Assembly: GCA_963840275.1 (NCBI GenBank)
Contig: CAWIYK010000007.1
Location: 868,001 to 932,000, forward strand
Length of the DNA: 64,000 bases
Direction of reading: 5' to 3'
DNA from: Actinophytocola sp963840275
Lineage (GTDB): Bacteria > Actinomycetota > Actinomycetes > Mycobacteriales > Pseudonocardiaceae
Position 1 is the stretch's first letter, and every line of letters starts with the position of its first letter. Shown here piece after piece: positions 43,876 to 52,700 of the stretch. The notes under the pieces are model-generated. The model did no database searches, was not told the origin of the DNA, and worked only from the letters and a program-made list of their open reading frames with translations. Both the position numbers and the translations under genes were made by a program.

Positions 43876-43898
43876 GTTGTTGGCAGGCGGTCAACAGA
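43876..43898. promoter_or_regulatory. Second copy of the fatty-acid operator motif
   Basis: GTTGTTGGCAGGCGGTCAAC plus AGA, 18 bp upstream of the crotonase start and overlapping the last codons of the TetR gene. Inverted, it matches the site at 41076-41098 in 19 of 23 positions. Confidence 0.72.
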
Positions 43899-44451
43899 AT
43901 GCGGCACGCAGCAGGTCGCGGCACGCGGCACGCAGGTCGGCCCGCGACATCGCACCGGCGCCGACGCCGGCGAGCTGGTGGTAGATGAGCCCGTCGAACG
44001 CCGCGACCATCGCGTGGCCCCGCCGCCGCGCGTCGTCGGCGCCGGCCGCGGCGAGCACGGCCTCGCCCATCTGCCGGAACTGGGTCCCGTGCTCGACCAT
44101 CTTCGCGCGCAGCTCCGGGCGCCGCGTCGACTCGAGGGTCAGCTCGTAGCGCGCGATGGTGCGGTCGCGGGCGTCGGTCAGCCACACGTGCGCGACCGCG
44201 GCCATCAGGTCGGTCAGCTTCTCCAGGTCGGCGTCGTCGGTCGGCAGCTCGCCGATGTCGGCGCGGTCCAGGTCGGCCATCCGAGCGAGCACCGCGAACA
44301 GCAGCGACTCGCGGGTGCGGAAGTAGTAGGACGTCGAGCCCTCCGCCAGCCCCGCCGTCCGGTCCACCGCGCGGTGGGTGAACCCGCGCATGCCCTCCCG
44401 CGCGAGCGTGGTGATGGCTGCGTCCGCGATCACAGTCCGCCGATCTGTCAC
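43891..44451 (-). CDS. TetR-family regulator divergent from FAD monooxygenase
   Basis: 186 aa. Helix-turn-helix at residues about 5-50 (RTVIADAAITTLAREGMRGFTHRAVDRTAGLAEGSTSYYFRTRES) and a TetR_C_31-like ligand domain. It lies divergent from the FAD monooxygenase with a double CTCTAC/GTAGAG palindrome between, its most likely operator. It is also directly upstream of the crotonase on the same strand and could be co-transcribed with it. Which of the two operator types it binds is not settled by sequence. Confidence 0.9.
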   Translation of the reverse strand: MTDRRTVIADAAITTLAREGMRGFTHRAVDRTAGLAEGSTSYYFRTRESLLFAVLARMADLDRADIGELPTDDADLEKLTDLMAAVAHVWLTDARDRTIARYELTLESTRRPELRAKMVEHGTQFRQMGEAVLAAAGADDARRRGHAMVAAFDGLIYHQLAGVGAGAMSRADLRAACRDLLRAAFC

Positions 44452-44458
44452 GCCGACA

Positions 44459-44490
44459 CTCTACGGGTGTAGAGTCCACTACAGCTGTAG
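44459..44490. promoter_or_regulatory. Double palindromic operator for the TetR/monooxygenase pair
   Basis: CTCTACGGGTGTAGAG (44459-44474) and CTACAGCTGTAG (44479-44490) are perfect palindromes in tandem, sharing the half-site CTAC/GTAG. They fill the 50-bp gap between divergent starts and abut the monooxygenase ribosome site (GAGGAGG). Confidence 0.85.
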
Positions 44491-44501
44491 AGGAGGCGGA
44501 C

Positions 44502-45665
44502 ATGGAAGCGATAGTCGTCGGCGGGGGGATCGGCGGGTTGGCCGCGGCGGCCGGGCTGCACCGGCGTGGCTGGTCGGTCCGGGTGCTGGAGCAGGCGCCG
44601 GGCTTCACCGAGGTGGGGGCGGGCATCTCGTTGTGGCCCAACGCTTTCCGGGCACTCGAGTCGATCGGGGTGACCGACGAGCTCGGTGGCGAGCGGCTGG
44701 GGGTGGCCGGCGGGCTGCGGGACTGGCGCGGCAGGTGGATCGTGCGGATGGACCAGGACGCGGCGGCGACCGGGCACACGGCCAGCGCGCTGGTCACGCA
44801 CCGGCACGAGCTGCTGTCGACGCTGCTCGACCTGGTGCCGGCCGAGTGCCGGCTGGCCGGCGTGCGGGTCCGCGGGGTGCGTCGGGAGGGCGCCCGCGCG
44901 GTCGTCGAGCATGACGGCGGCGAGCTGAGCGCCGACCTGGTGGTCGGGGCGGACGGGGTGCGCAGCGCCGTGCGGGGTGCGCTGTGGCCCGACGCGGCGC
45001 CGCCGGTCTACTCGCGGCGCACGGCGTGGCGGCTGATCATGCCGCGGCCGGACGTGCTGGCCGACGCCGGCGCGCGGGTGTGGGCGGAGACGTGGGGCCC
45101 CGGCGCGGTGTTCGGCATGTTCCCGATGCCCGGCGGCCGCGTGTACTGCTACGCGACCGGCACGGTCCCGGCCGGCGGGCACAGCCCCGACGGGGAGCTG
45201 GCCGAGGTGCGGCGGCGGTTCCGCGACTGGTGCGACCCGATCCCGACGGTGCTCGCCACGGCGCGGGAGGAGCAGGTGCTGCGCAACGACGTGTACTACC
45301 TGCCGCACCTGCCGACATATGTCAACGGCCCGGTCGCGCTACTCGGCGACGCAGCCCACGCGATGACACCCAACCTCGGACAGGGCGGCTGCCAGGCGCT
45401 CGAGGACGCGGCGACGCTCGCGCTCGCCGTCGAGACGCAGCCCGACCTCGCCACGGCGCTGCGCCGCTACGACGAGCTGCGCAGGCCGCGCACGCAGGCG
45501 CTGTCGAGGAAGTCGTCGATGAGTGGGAACCTCTCGCATCTGTCGGCCGCGCCGGTGCGGGTGGTGCGGAATGCGGCGTTGCGGGCGATGCCGAAGTCGG
45601 TGTTCGTCGCCTCGCTCGCGCAGCCGTTCGGGTGGCGGCCGGAGGCGGGGCTCGTCGCCAGGTGA
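44502..45665 (+). CDS. FAD-dependent aromatic monooxygenase
   Basis: 387 aa group A flavoprotein hydroxylase (salicylate/3-hydroxybenzoate hydroxylase-like). The dinucleotide motif GGGIGGLAAAAGLHRRGW is at residues 7-24, the DG motif DLVVGADGVRSAVR near 147, and the GD motif ALLGDAAHAMTPNLGQGGCQALEDA near 283. GAGGAGG stands just before ATG 44502. Expected to hydroxylate a small aromatic acid with NAD(P)H, and to be induced when the divergent TetR binds its ligand. A second, diverged version of its last 20 or so codons follows the stop. Confidence 0.92.
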   Translation: MEAIVVGGGIGGLAAAAGLHRRGWSVRVLEQAPGFTEVGAGISLWPNAFRALESIGVTDELGGERLGVAGGLRDWRGRWIVRMDQDAAATGHTASALVTHRHELLSTLLDLVPAECRLAGVRVRGVRREGARAVVEHDGGELSADLVVGADGVRSAVRGALWPDAAPPVYSRRTAWRLIMPRPDVLADAGARVWAETWGPGAVFGMFPMPGGRVYCYATGTVPAGGHSPDGELAEVRRRFRDWCDPIPTVLATAREEQVLRNDVYYLPHLPTYVNGPVALLGDAAHAMTPNLGQGGCQALEDAATLALAVETQPDLATALRRYDELRRPRTQALSRKSSMSGNLSHLSAAPVRVVRNAALRAMPKSVFVASLAQPFGWRPEAGLVAR

Positions 45666-45741
45666 CACTGAGGAAGTCGCTGTTTGAGTGGCAGCCTCTC
45701 GTTTTGGTGGCGGCCGAAGTGGGACTCGTCGCCACGTAACA
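45593..45741 (+). repeat. Tandem duplication of the monooxygenase 3' end
   Basis: The gene ends KSVFVASLAQPFGWRPEAGL plus VAR and stop at 45665. The following DNA, read in its own frame, gives RKSLFEWQPLVLVAAEVGLV plus AT and stop at 45739. At the DNA level GGTGGCGGCCG at 45631 and at 45706 start two matching blocks that both run through CTCGTCGCCA to an ACAC end. The period is about 75 bp. The second tail is older or from a diverged homologue. Confidence 0.72.
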
Positions 45742-45774
45742 CCGATCAGACCCCTGTTGTGGTCGGCTCTGCCG

Positions 45775-46455
45775 GTGGACATCTTCGGCGACCAGGGCGA
45801 CCCCGCGCGTGTGATGGTTCTGGTCACGGCCGTCGCCGCGCTTGTCGTGGTCACGTTCGGCGAGCTGTGGCGGCCGGCGCGCAACGTGATCACGATCGTG
45901 CACGAGGCGGGGCACGCGCTGGTCGCGCTGCTGGTCGGGCGGCGGGTGTCCGGGATCCGGCTGCACTCCGACACGTCCGGGCTGACGCTCACGAAGGGCC
46001 GGCCGTACGGGCCGGGCATGGTGTGCACCGGGCTCGCCGGGTACGTGGCGCCCGCGCTGCTGGGACTGGGGTTCGCCGCGCTGGCGGGCGCCGACCGGAT
46101 CACCGCGGTGCTCGTGCTGTGCGCGATCCTGCTGGTCGGCGTGCTGGTGATGGTGCGCAACGTCTACGGCGTGGTGCTGCTGCTCATCACCGGCGGGGTG
46201 CTGTTCGCCGTGTCGTGGTGGGCGAACGTGCAGATCCAGGCCACGTTCGCGCACCTGATCACGTGGTTCCTGCTGCTCGGCGCGGTGCGGCCGATCGGGG
46301 AGCTGCAGAGCAAGCGGCGCCGGGGCCGGGCGCGAGACTCCGACGCCGACCAGCTCGCGCGGCTGACCGGCGCGCCGGGACTGTTCTGGATCGGCATGTT
46401 CCTGATGATCAACCTGGGTTCGCTGGTGCTCGCCGCGGCGTGGCTTCTGGGGTGA
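45775..46455 (+). CDS. M50-type membrane metalloprotease-like protein
   Basis: About 226 aa from GTG 45775; the frame extends upstream into the duplicated monooxygenase tail, so the start is uncertain. Zinc motif HEAGHALVALLVG near residue 43, followed by five to six hydrophobic segments (TGLAGYVAPALLGLGFAALAG; MVRNVYGVVLLLITGGVLF). The layout fits the small PF13398 M50B-like family rather than full RseP-type proteases, as no PDZ domain is present. It ends 14 bp before proA. The substrate is unknown. Confidence 0.8.
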   Translation: MDIFGDQGDPARVMVLVTAVAALVVVTFGELWRPARNVITIVHEAGHALVALLVGRRVSGIRLHSDTSGLTLTKGRPYGPGMVCTGLAGYVAPALLGLGFAALAGADRITAVLVLCAILLVGVLVMVRNVYGVVLLLITGGVLFAVSWWANVQIQATFAHLITWFLLLGAVRPIGELQSKRRRGRARDSDADQLARLTGAPGLFWIGMFLMINLGSLVLAAAWLLG

Positions 46456-46469
46456 GGCAGACTTGGGAC

Positions 46470-47714
46470 ATGTCTGTGCTTTCCGTTCCTGTCGCTGACG
46501 TGGTCGCCGGTTGTGCGGCGGCCGCACACCGAGCCGCGCCCGCGCTGGCGGCCGCGCCGGCCGAGGCCGTCGACGGCGCGCTGTCGGCGATGGCGGCCCG
46601 GCTGGAGTCGGCCCGCGACGACCTGCTCGCCGCGAACGAGGCCGACGTGTCCGCCGCCGTCGAGGGCGGCATGAGCAGCGGGTTGCTCGACCGGCTGCGG
46701 CTCTCGCCGGAGCGCCTGACGACGATGGCCGAGGCGCTGCGCCTGCTGGCCGACGCGCCGCACCCGGAGCGGTCCCGGTTCGTGCGGGACCTGCCGGGCG
46801 GGCTGCGGCTCGTCGAGCGGTCGCGCCCGGTCGGCGTGATCGGCGCGAACTACGAGGCACGGCCGAACGTGACGGTCGACGTGGCGTCCCAGCTCGTGAA
46901 GTCGCGCAACGCCGGGGTCCTGCGTACCGGCGCCGCCGCGCTCGGCTCGGCGACCGCGCTGGTGGGGTCCGTGATCGCGCCCGCACTGTCCGATGTGGAC
47001 ATCGACCCGGACGTGATCCAGCTGGTCCCGTCGGCCGACCGGGGGGCCGCGTCGGCGCTCGTGTCGCAGCCGGGACTCGTGCCGCTGGTGATCCTGCGGG
47101 GGAGCGGCGACTCGACGCGGTCGCTCGGGCTGGTCGCCGCGCAGCACGGTGTGCGCACGCTGGCACACGCCGACGGCGGCGGCGTGCTGTACGTCGACGT
47201 CGACGCGGACCTCGACGCCGCGCTGGACCTGGTCAAGCAGAGCGTGGACCGGCTCGGGGTGTGCAACCGGCTGAACCTGCTGCTGATCAACTCGGCCGTG
47301 TACGAGGCGGTTCTCCCACGGGTCGAGTCGCTGCTGGCGTCGCTCGGCATCGCCGTCTCCCTGCCGCCCCACACTCACCCGATCGGGTACGAGTGGGCGC
47401 TGGACTCCGAGCGCGAGGCGACCGTGACGGTGCTGCCCGTGTGGTCCGCCGCGCAGGCCGCGGAGGTCGCGAACAAGGAGACGTCCGGGCTGGCGGCGTG
47501 CGTCGCCACCGCCAACGCGGCCACCGCCGAGTCGTTCATGGACGCCTACGCGGGCACCGGCGTCTTCTGGAACGCGCCGACCCGCCTACTCGACGGCTTC
47601 AAGCTGCTCGGCGTCCCGGAGACGGGCATCAACATCGACAAGGTGCCGGGGCCCCGCGGGCCGGTCACCTACCCGGACCTCTGCCTACGCCAATACGCTG
47701 TGCTGCCGGCCTGA
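46470..47714 (+). CDS. proA: Gamma-glutamyl phosphate reductase
   Basis: 414 aa NADPH-dependent enzyme of the proline pathway, reducing glutamyl-5-phosphate to the semialdehyde. It has the substrate/phosphate motif RPVGVIGANYEARPNVTVD near residue 111, the catalytic Cys in LGVCNRLNLLLIN (about residue 263), and C-terminal NAPTRLLDGF ahead of the usual G-rich end. Some usually conserved stretches are diverged (LRTGAAALGSATAL). ATG 46470 gives the normal length. No proB lies next to it. A convergent hairpin separates it from the LacI gene. Confidence 0.88.
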   Translation: MSVLSVPVADVVAGCAAAAHRAAPALAAAPAEAVDGALSAMAARLESARDDLLAANEADVSAAVEGGMSSGLLDRLRLSPERLTTMAEALRLLADAPHPERSRFVRDLPGGLRLVERSRPVGVIGANYEARPNVTVDVASQLVKSRNAGVLRTGAAALGSATALVGSVIAPALSDVDIDPDVIQLVPSADRGAASALVSQPGLVPLVILRGSGDSTRSLGLVAAQHGVRTLAHADGGGVLYVDVDADLDAALDLVKQSVDRLGVCNRLNLLLINSAVYEAVLPRVESLLASLGIAVSLPPHTHPIGYEWALDSEREATVTVLPVWSAAQAAEVANKETSGLAACVATANAATAESFMDAYAGTGVFWNAPTRLLDGFKLLGVPETGINIDKVPGPRGPVTYPDLCLRQYAVLPA

Positions 47715-47718
47715 GCGG

Positions 47719-47750
47719 GGGTGGGGTTCCGCGTGCCAGTGGCCCCGCCC
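47719..47750. terminator. Bidirectional hairpin between proA and lacI-type gene
   Basis: GGGTGGGG pairs with CCCCGCCC (one wobble pair) around a 16-nt loop, in the 39-bp gap between convergent stops. Confidence 0.6.
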
Positions 47751-47753
47751 ACG

Positions 47754-48773
47754 TCACTCGGGGCGGGGGGCGGCCAGGGACTCGCGGTTCACGACGGTGG
47801 CGGCGACCTCTTCGGTGCGGGGCTTGGGGTGTGGGGAGTCGAGTGCGAGGGTGATCGCTCGGGCGCCGATCTCCACCAGGGGTAGGCGCACGGTGGTGAG
47901 GGTGGGGGTGACGTCCCTGGCGATGGGCATGTCGTCGAAGCCGACGACTGACACGTCGCCCGGTACGGCGAGCCCGCGTTCGCGCAGGACGGACAGCGCG
48001 CCGATCGCCATGGAGTCGTTCAGCGCGACGATCGCCGTGAGCCGGGGGTCCGCGTCGAGCAGGGCGGCAGTGGCCAGCGCTCCACCGTCGCGGTCGAACT
48101 CGGCGTACGCGATCCGGCGGGCCGGCAGTGTGCGGTGGTGTTCGCGGGCGGCGCGGCGCAGTCCGCCGAGCCGGTCGGTCGTGGTCGTGAGCTGCTTCGG
48201 CGCCGCCACCACGCCGACGTGCCGGTGGCCGAGCGCGAAGACGGCACCACCGATGAGGTAACCGCCCTCCTCGTTCGCCGGCATCACCGCGTCGCCCGCG
48301 AGCTTGTGGCGGCCCACCACCGAGACGCGCCCGCCGGTGGCCATGTACGCCGACAGCTTCGCGTTCAGCGACTTCGTGAACGCCGGGTCGTGGTAGCCCG
48401 ACCCCGCGAGGATGATCGCCTCGACCTGGTGTGCCCGCAGCAGCTCGACGTACTCCAGCTCGCGGTCCGGATCACGGTACGAGTTGCAGATGATCACCAG
48501 GCGGCCGTGCTCGGACGCGACCCGCTGCAGCCCTCGGGTGATCTCCGCGAAGTACGGGTCCGACACGTCGTGCACGATCACGCCGACCGTGGTCCGGTGC
48601 GAGCGCGCCAACAGCTGCGCGTGCGCGTTCGGCACGTACTGCAGCTCCTGCACCGCCCGCAGTACCCGCTCGCGCAGTTCCTCCGACACGATCTTGGGAC
48701 TGCCGTTCACTATCCGTGACACCGTCGCCGCGGACACGCCGGCCCGACGCGCGACATCGGCAAGCGTCGCCAT
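47754..48773 (-). CDS. LacI-family repressor of the adjacent catabolic locus
   Basis: 339 aa. N-terminal helix-turn-helix ATLADVARRAGVSAATVSRI and hinge segment (PNAHAQLLARS) precede a periplasmic-binding-like ligand domain (VGVIVHDVSDPYFAEITRGL; GFDDMPIARDVTPTLTTVRLP). It is divergent from the cupin gene; a palindrome AGGAAAGCCCTTTCCT, typical of LacI sites with a central CG-type core, lies between. Two more copies stand before the ThuA-type gene. The effector is probably a sugar, polyol or derivative. Confidence 0.93.
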   Translation of the reverse strand: MATLADVARRAGVSAATVSRIVNGSPKIVSEELRERVLRAVQELQYVPNAHAQLLARSHRTTVGVIVHDVSDPYFAEITRGLQRVASEHGRLVIICNSYRDPDRELEYVELLRAHQVEAIILAGSGYHDPAFTKSLNAKLSAYMATGGRVSVVGRHKLAGDAVMPANEEGGYLIGGAVFALGHRHVGVVAAPKQLTTTTDRLGGLRRAAREHHRTLPARRIAYAEFDRDGGALATAALLDADPRLTAIVALNDSMAIGALSVLRERGLAVPGDVSVVGFDDMPIARDVTPTLTTVRLPLVEIGARAITLALDSPHPKPRTEEVAATVVNRESLAAPRPE

Positions 48774-48827
48774 GCCACACCTCCGCCGTTGACACCCATT
48801 ACCTGGTCCGCCTAGCGTCAGGCTACA

Positions 48828-48843
48828 AGGAAAGCCCTTTCCT
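48828..48843. promoter_or_regulatory. LacI-family operator O1
   Basis: AGGAAAGCCCTTTCCT is a perfect 16-bp palindrome, 54 bp from the LacI start and 80 bp before the cupin start. Confidence 0.85.
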
Positions 48844-48922
48844 CGCGCCTGGAGGCGTGTTGACGGTCAGTGTCCATTGTGCGGCCCCGCGACAGCAAGG
48901 CCGCCACGCCGAGGGGGTACCG

Positions 48923-49624
48923 ATGCTTGATCCACTGCCCGGCGCGGTCGGCGTCTCGAAGCTGTGCGTGTACGACACGGTCACGCCGGACGGCCTGCAC
49001 GGCGGCACCCCGCACCTCCACCTCTGCTGCACCGAGGCGTACGTGGTCACGAGCGGCACCGGCTCGGTGCAGACCCTGTCCGGACAGGGTTTCGCCGAGC
49101 ACGACCTACAGCCGGGCGCCGTCCTGTGGTTCACGCCGGGCACGATCCACCGGCTGATCAACCGCGACCGCCTGGAGATCGTCGTGCTGATGAGCAACAC
49201 CGGCCTCCCGGAGGCGGGGGACGCGGTGCTCACGTTCCCCCCGCACATCGTCGGCGACCCCGACGCGTACGCCGAGGCGGTCGCGCTCCCGAACGGCGGC
49301 GCCCCCGGCACGGACGTCGCCACCGCCCACCGCCGCCGCGACCTCGCCGTCGAGGGCTTCCACGCGCTCGAGGACCCCGCGAAGCTCGCCGAGTTCCACG
49401 CCGCCGCCGTGAAGCTGAAACAACCCCTGCTCGACGAATGGCGGACGCGCTGGGAGCGGGGCGCGAAAGCCGCCGCCGACGCGACCGGCCGCCAGCTCGA
49501 CGCGCTGCGCGCCGGCGACACGACCCACCTCACCGAGAGCCGGGTCTCCGCCAAGCCGGGGCCGGACGAGGTGGGTCGGCTCGGCATGTGCGGCCTGCTC
49601 AACACCTATGGTCACGACCGATAA
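48923..49624 (+). CDS. Cupin-domain protein (possible isomerase or sugar-binding enzyme)
   Basis: 233 aa from ATG 48923, preceded by GAGGGGG. The cupin core at about residues 28-100 has HLHLCCTEAYVVTSGTGSVQ (metal-binding HxH..E) and a second His in FTPGTIHRLIN. The C-terminal 110 residues are helical, ending GPDEVGRLGMCGLLNTYG. It is the first gene controlled by the LacI operator O1 and is followed by operators O2 and O3. The role may be epimerisation or isomerisation of a sugar-derived intermediate; the sequence alone does not say. Confidence 0.8.
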   Translation: MLDPLPGAVGVSKLCVYDTVTPDGLHGGTPHLHLCCTEAYVVTSGTGSVQTLSGQGFAEHDLQPGAVLWFTPGTIHRLINRDRLEIVVLMSNTGLPEAGDAVLTFPPHIVGDPDAYAEAVALPNGGAPGTDVATAHRRRDLAVEGFHALEDPAKLAEFHAAAVKLKQPLLDEWRTRWERGAKAAADATGRQLDALRAGDTTHLTESRVSAKPGPDEVGRLGMCGLLNTYGHDR

Positions 49625-49625
49625 C

Positions 49626-49641
49626 AGGAAAGCCCTTGCCT
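49626..49641. promoter_or_regulatory. LacI-family operator O2
   Basis: AGGAAAGCCCTTGCCT differs from O1 by one base and begins 2 bp after the cupin stop. Confidence 0.82.
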
Positions 49642-49668
49642 CGGCCGGGTTCGGACAAATAGCATCCT

Positions 49669-49684
49669 AGGAAAGCGCTTGCCT
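49669..49684. promoter_or_regulatory. LacI-family operator O3
   Basis: AGGAAAGCGCTTGCCT has the classic GAAAGCGCTT core. Centre-to-centre distance to O2 is 43 bp (about four helical turns), suited to cooperative repression of the downstream operon. Confidence 0.85.
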
Positions 49685-49714
49685 GGCAGTGTGGCCCTCG
49701 GCGGGAGGACTCTC

Positions 49715-52700
49715 GTGCGCAACCGGTCTTACGTCATCGCGTTCTGTGTAGCCCTGGTACTCGGCATCGTGGCGGTCCCGAGCGCATCGGCGCAGCCCCG
49801 GTTCTCCGTTCTCGTCTTCTCCAAGGTCAACGGCTTCTACCACGACTCGATACCCGCCGGTCAGCAGGCGATCACCGAGCTGGGCGCCGAGCACGGGTTC
49901 GCCGTCACGGTGTCCGACGACGCCGGCCTGTTCACCGACGCGGGCCTGGCCCCCTTCGACGCGGTCGTCTTCAACAACACCAACAGCCGCGACGGCGCGA
50001 TCCTGGACGTCGCCCAGCGCGCCGCCTTCGAGCGGTACATCAAGGCCGGCGGCGGCTACACCGGCATCCACTCCGCGAGCGGCACCGAGTACGACTGGCC
50101 CTGGTACGGCCAGCTCATGGGCGCCTTCTTCGACAAGCATCCCGCGGTGCAGCCGCTGAAGATCCAGGTCGACGACCGCGCCCACCCCTCGACCAGGGAC
50201 CTGCCGCGGGAGTGGGCACGCACCGAGGAGCCGTACGACTTCCGCACGAACCCGCGCGGCTCGGTGCACGTGCTCGCGAGCTACGACACCCGCAGCTACA
50301 CCGGGCACACCATGGGCGCCGACCACCCGATCTCGTGGTGCCAGAACATCGACGGCGGCCGCTCCTGGTACACCGGCCTCGGCCACGACAGCGCCGCCTA
50401 CGCCGACCCGGCCTTCCGCGGTCACATCCTCGGCGGCATCGAGTGGGCCGCCGGCGCGGTCCCCGGCGACTGCGGCGCCACCGAGGACGACCGCTACCAG
50501 AAGACGCTCCTCGACGGCGACACCGACGACCCCCTGGCCATGGAGATCGACAACAGCGGCCGCGTGTTCTACATCCAGCGCGGCGGCCGGCTCAACGTGT
50601 ACGACCCGAAGGCCGGCTACAGCCACGAGGCCGGGAAGTTCGACGCGTTCGTCCTGCACACCCACGGCATGCACGGCTTCGCGCTCGATCCGCGCTTCGA
50701 GGACAACGGCTATCTCTACGTCTACTACTCGCCACGCACCAAGGCCGTGAACCGGCTGTCCCGCGTCACCTTCGACGAGTTCACGAACACGGTCGACATG
50801 TCGAGCGAGAAGGTGCTGCTGGAGTTCTTCTCCCAGCGGGAGATCAACGCCCACGAGGGCGGCGGCATGGGTTTCGACAGCGAGGGCAACCTGTACCTGT
50901 CGACCGGCGACAACGTCGACCCGTGCTGCGAGGGCTACGCGCCGATCGACGAGCGGCCCGGCCGGAAGAACCAGGACGCCCAGGGCACGTCGGCGAACAC
51001 GAACGACCTGCGCGGCAAGATCCTCCGCATCCACCCCGAGGACGACGGCACGTACACGATCCCGGAAGGCAACCTGTTCGCGCCGGGCACGGACAAGACC
51101 CTCCCGGAGATCTGGGTGATGGGCCTGCGCAACCCGTACCGGCTGCACGTCGACCCCGCCACCGACCATGTGTCGTGGGGCGAGGTCGGCCCGGACGCGC
51201 AGAACGACAACCCGGCGCGCGGCCCGATGGGCTACGACGAGTTCAACGTCGCCAAGGAGGCCGGCAACTTCGGCTGGCCGCTGTGCATCGGCAAGGACCG
51301 GCCGTACGTGGAGTACGACTTCGCGACCGGCGCGTCCGGCGCCGCCTACGACTGCGCCGGCGGTCCCACCAACAACTCGCCCAACAACACGGGCCTGACG
51401 AAGCTGCCGCCGACCCAGCCGGCGTGGCTGCCCTACCCGTACCGGGTGTCCGACGAGTGGCCGGAGCTGGGCACCGGCGGCCGGCTCGCGGTCGGCGGCC
51501 CGACCTACCACCACGACGCGGAGCTGGAGTCGGAGACGAAGTTCCCCGAGTACTACGACGACACCGTGCTCCTCGCCGACTGGACCCGCAACGCCATGTT
51601 CGAGGTGAAGAAGGACGAGCAGGGCAACGCCTTGTCCCTCAACAGGTTCCTGCCGCGCGGCGGCTTCCTGCGGCCGATCGACATGGAGTTCGGCCCGGAC
51701 GGCTCGCTGTACGTCATCGAGTGGGGCACCAACTACGGCGGCTCCGGGCGCGGCGACCCGAACTGGGACTCGGGCATCTACCGCATCGACTACATCCGGC
51801 CGGGTGAGCGCGCGCCGGTCGCGGCCGCCACGGCGGCCCCGTCGTCGGGCAGGGCGCCGCTGACCGTCCGGTTCACCAACAGGTCGACCGACCCGGACAC
51901 CGGCCAGGCGCTGACCTACGAGTGGGACTTCGACGGCGACGGCGGCACCGACTCGACCGAGGCGAACCCGACCCACACCTACACCGAGAACGGCACCCAC
52001 CTCGCGCGTCTGATCGTCACCGACCCGACCGGCAGAAGGGAACCGGTCAACGTCAAGGTGACGGTCGGCAACACCGCGCCGAAGGTCACGCTGACGGCGC
52101 CGCTGGACGGCGAGGTCTTCGACTGGGGCGTGCCGATTCCCTACCGCGTCGAGGTGACCGACGCCGACGGCGGCGTCGAGTGCGCTGAGGCGCTCACCAA
52201 GGGCGGGGTCGGGCACGCGCGACAGGTGCACGCGGTGGACCAGAACCGTGGCTGTGCCGGCTCGCTGACGCCGGCGCTGGTTCCCGACCACACGGCGAAG
52301 GACGACCTGACCTACGTGCTCGACGCGAGCTACACCGACACCGGCCGGCCGAAGCTCACCGGCCGCGACCGGGTCACCCTGCAGCCGCGGCGCAAGGAGG
52401 CCGAGCACCACGACCGGTCGAGCGGCGTCCGGGTGGTGGCGAACAGCGAGGGCAACGGCGCGGGTCTGGTCTCCGGCGTCTCCGACGGCGACTGGCTGTC
52501 CGTCACCCCGGTGAACCTGAAGGACGTGACCAACCTCAGGTTCCGAGTGGCGAGCAGCGCGAACGGTGGCACCATCGAGGTGCGACAGGGCAACCCGGAC
52601 GGCCCGCTGCTCGGCTCGGTCGCGGTGCCGGTGACCGGCGGCGGACAGACGTGGACCGAGGTGGTCGCGCCGGTCACGAACCCGGGCAGCACGTTCGAGA

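Noticed and set aside
49667..52411. 914-codon minus-strand open frame
   Set aside because: Shadow of the ThuA/dehydrogenase gene, which has a signal peptide, PKD and CBM domains and operators in front.
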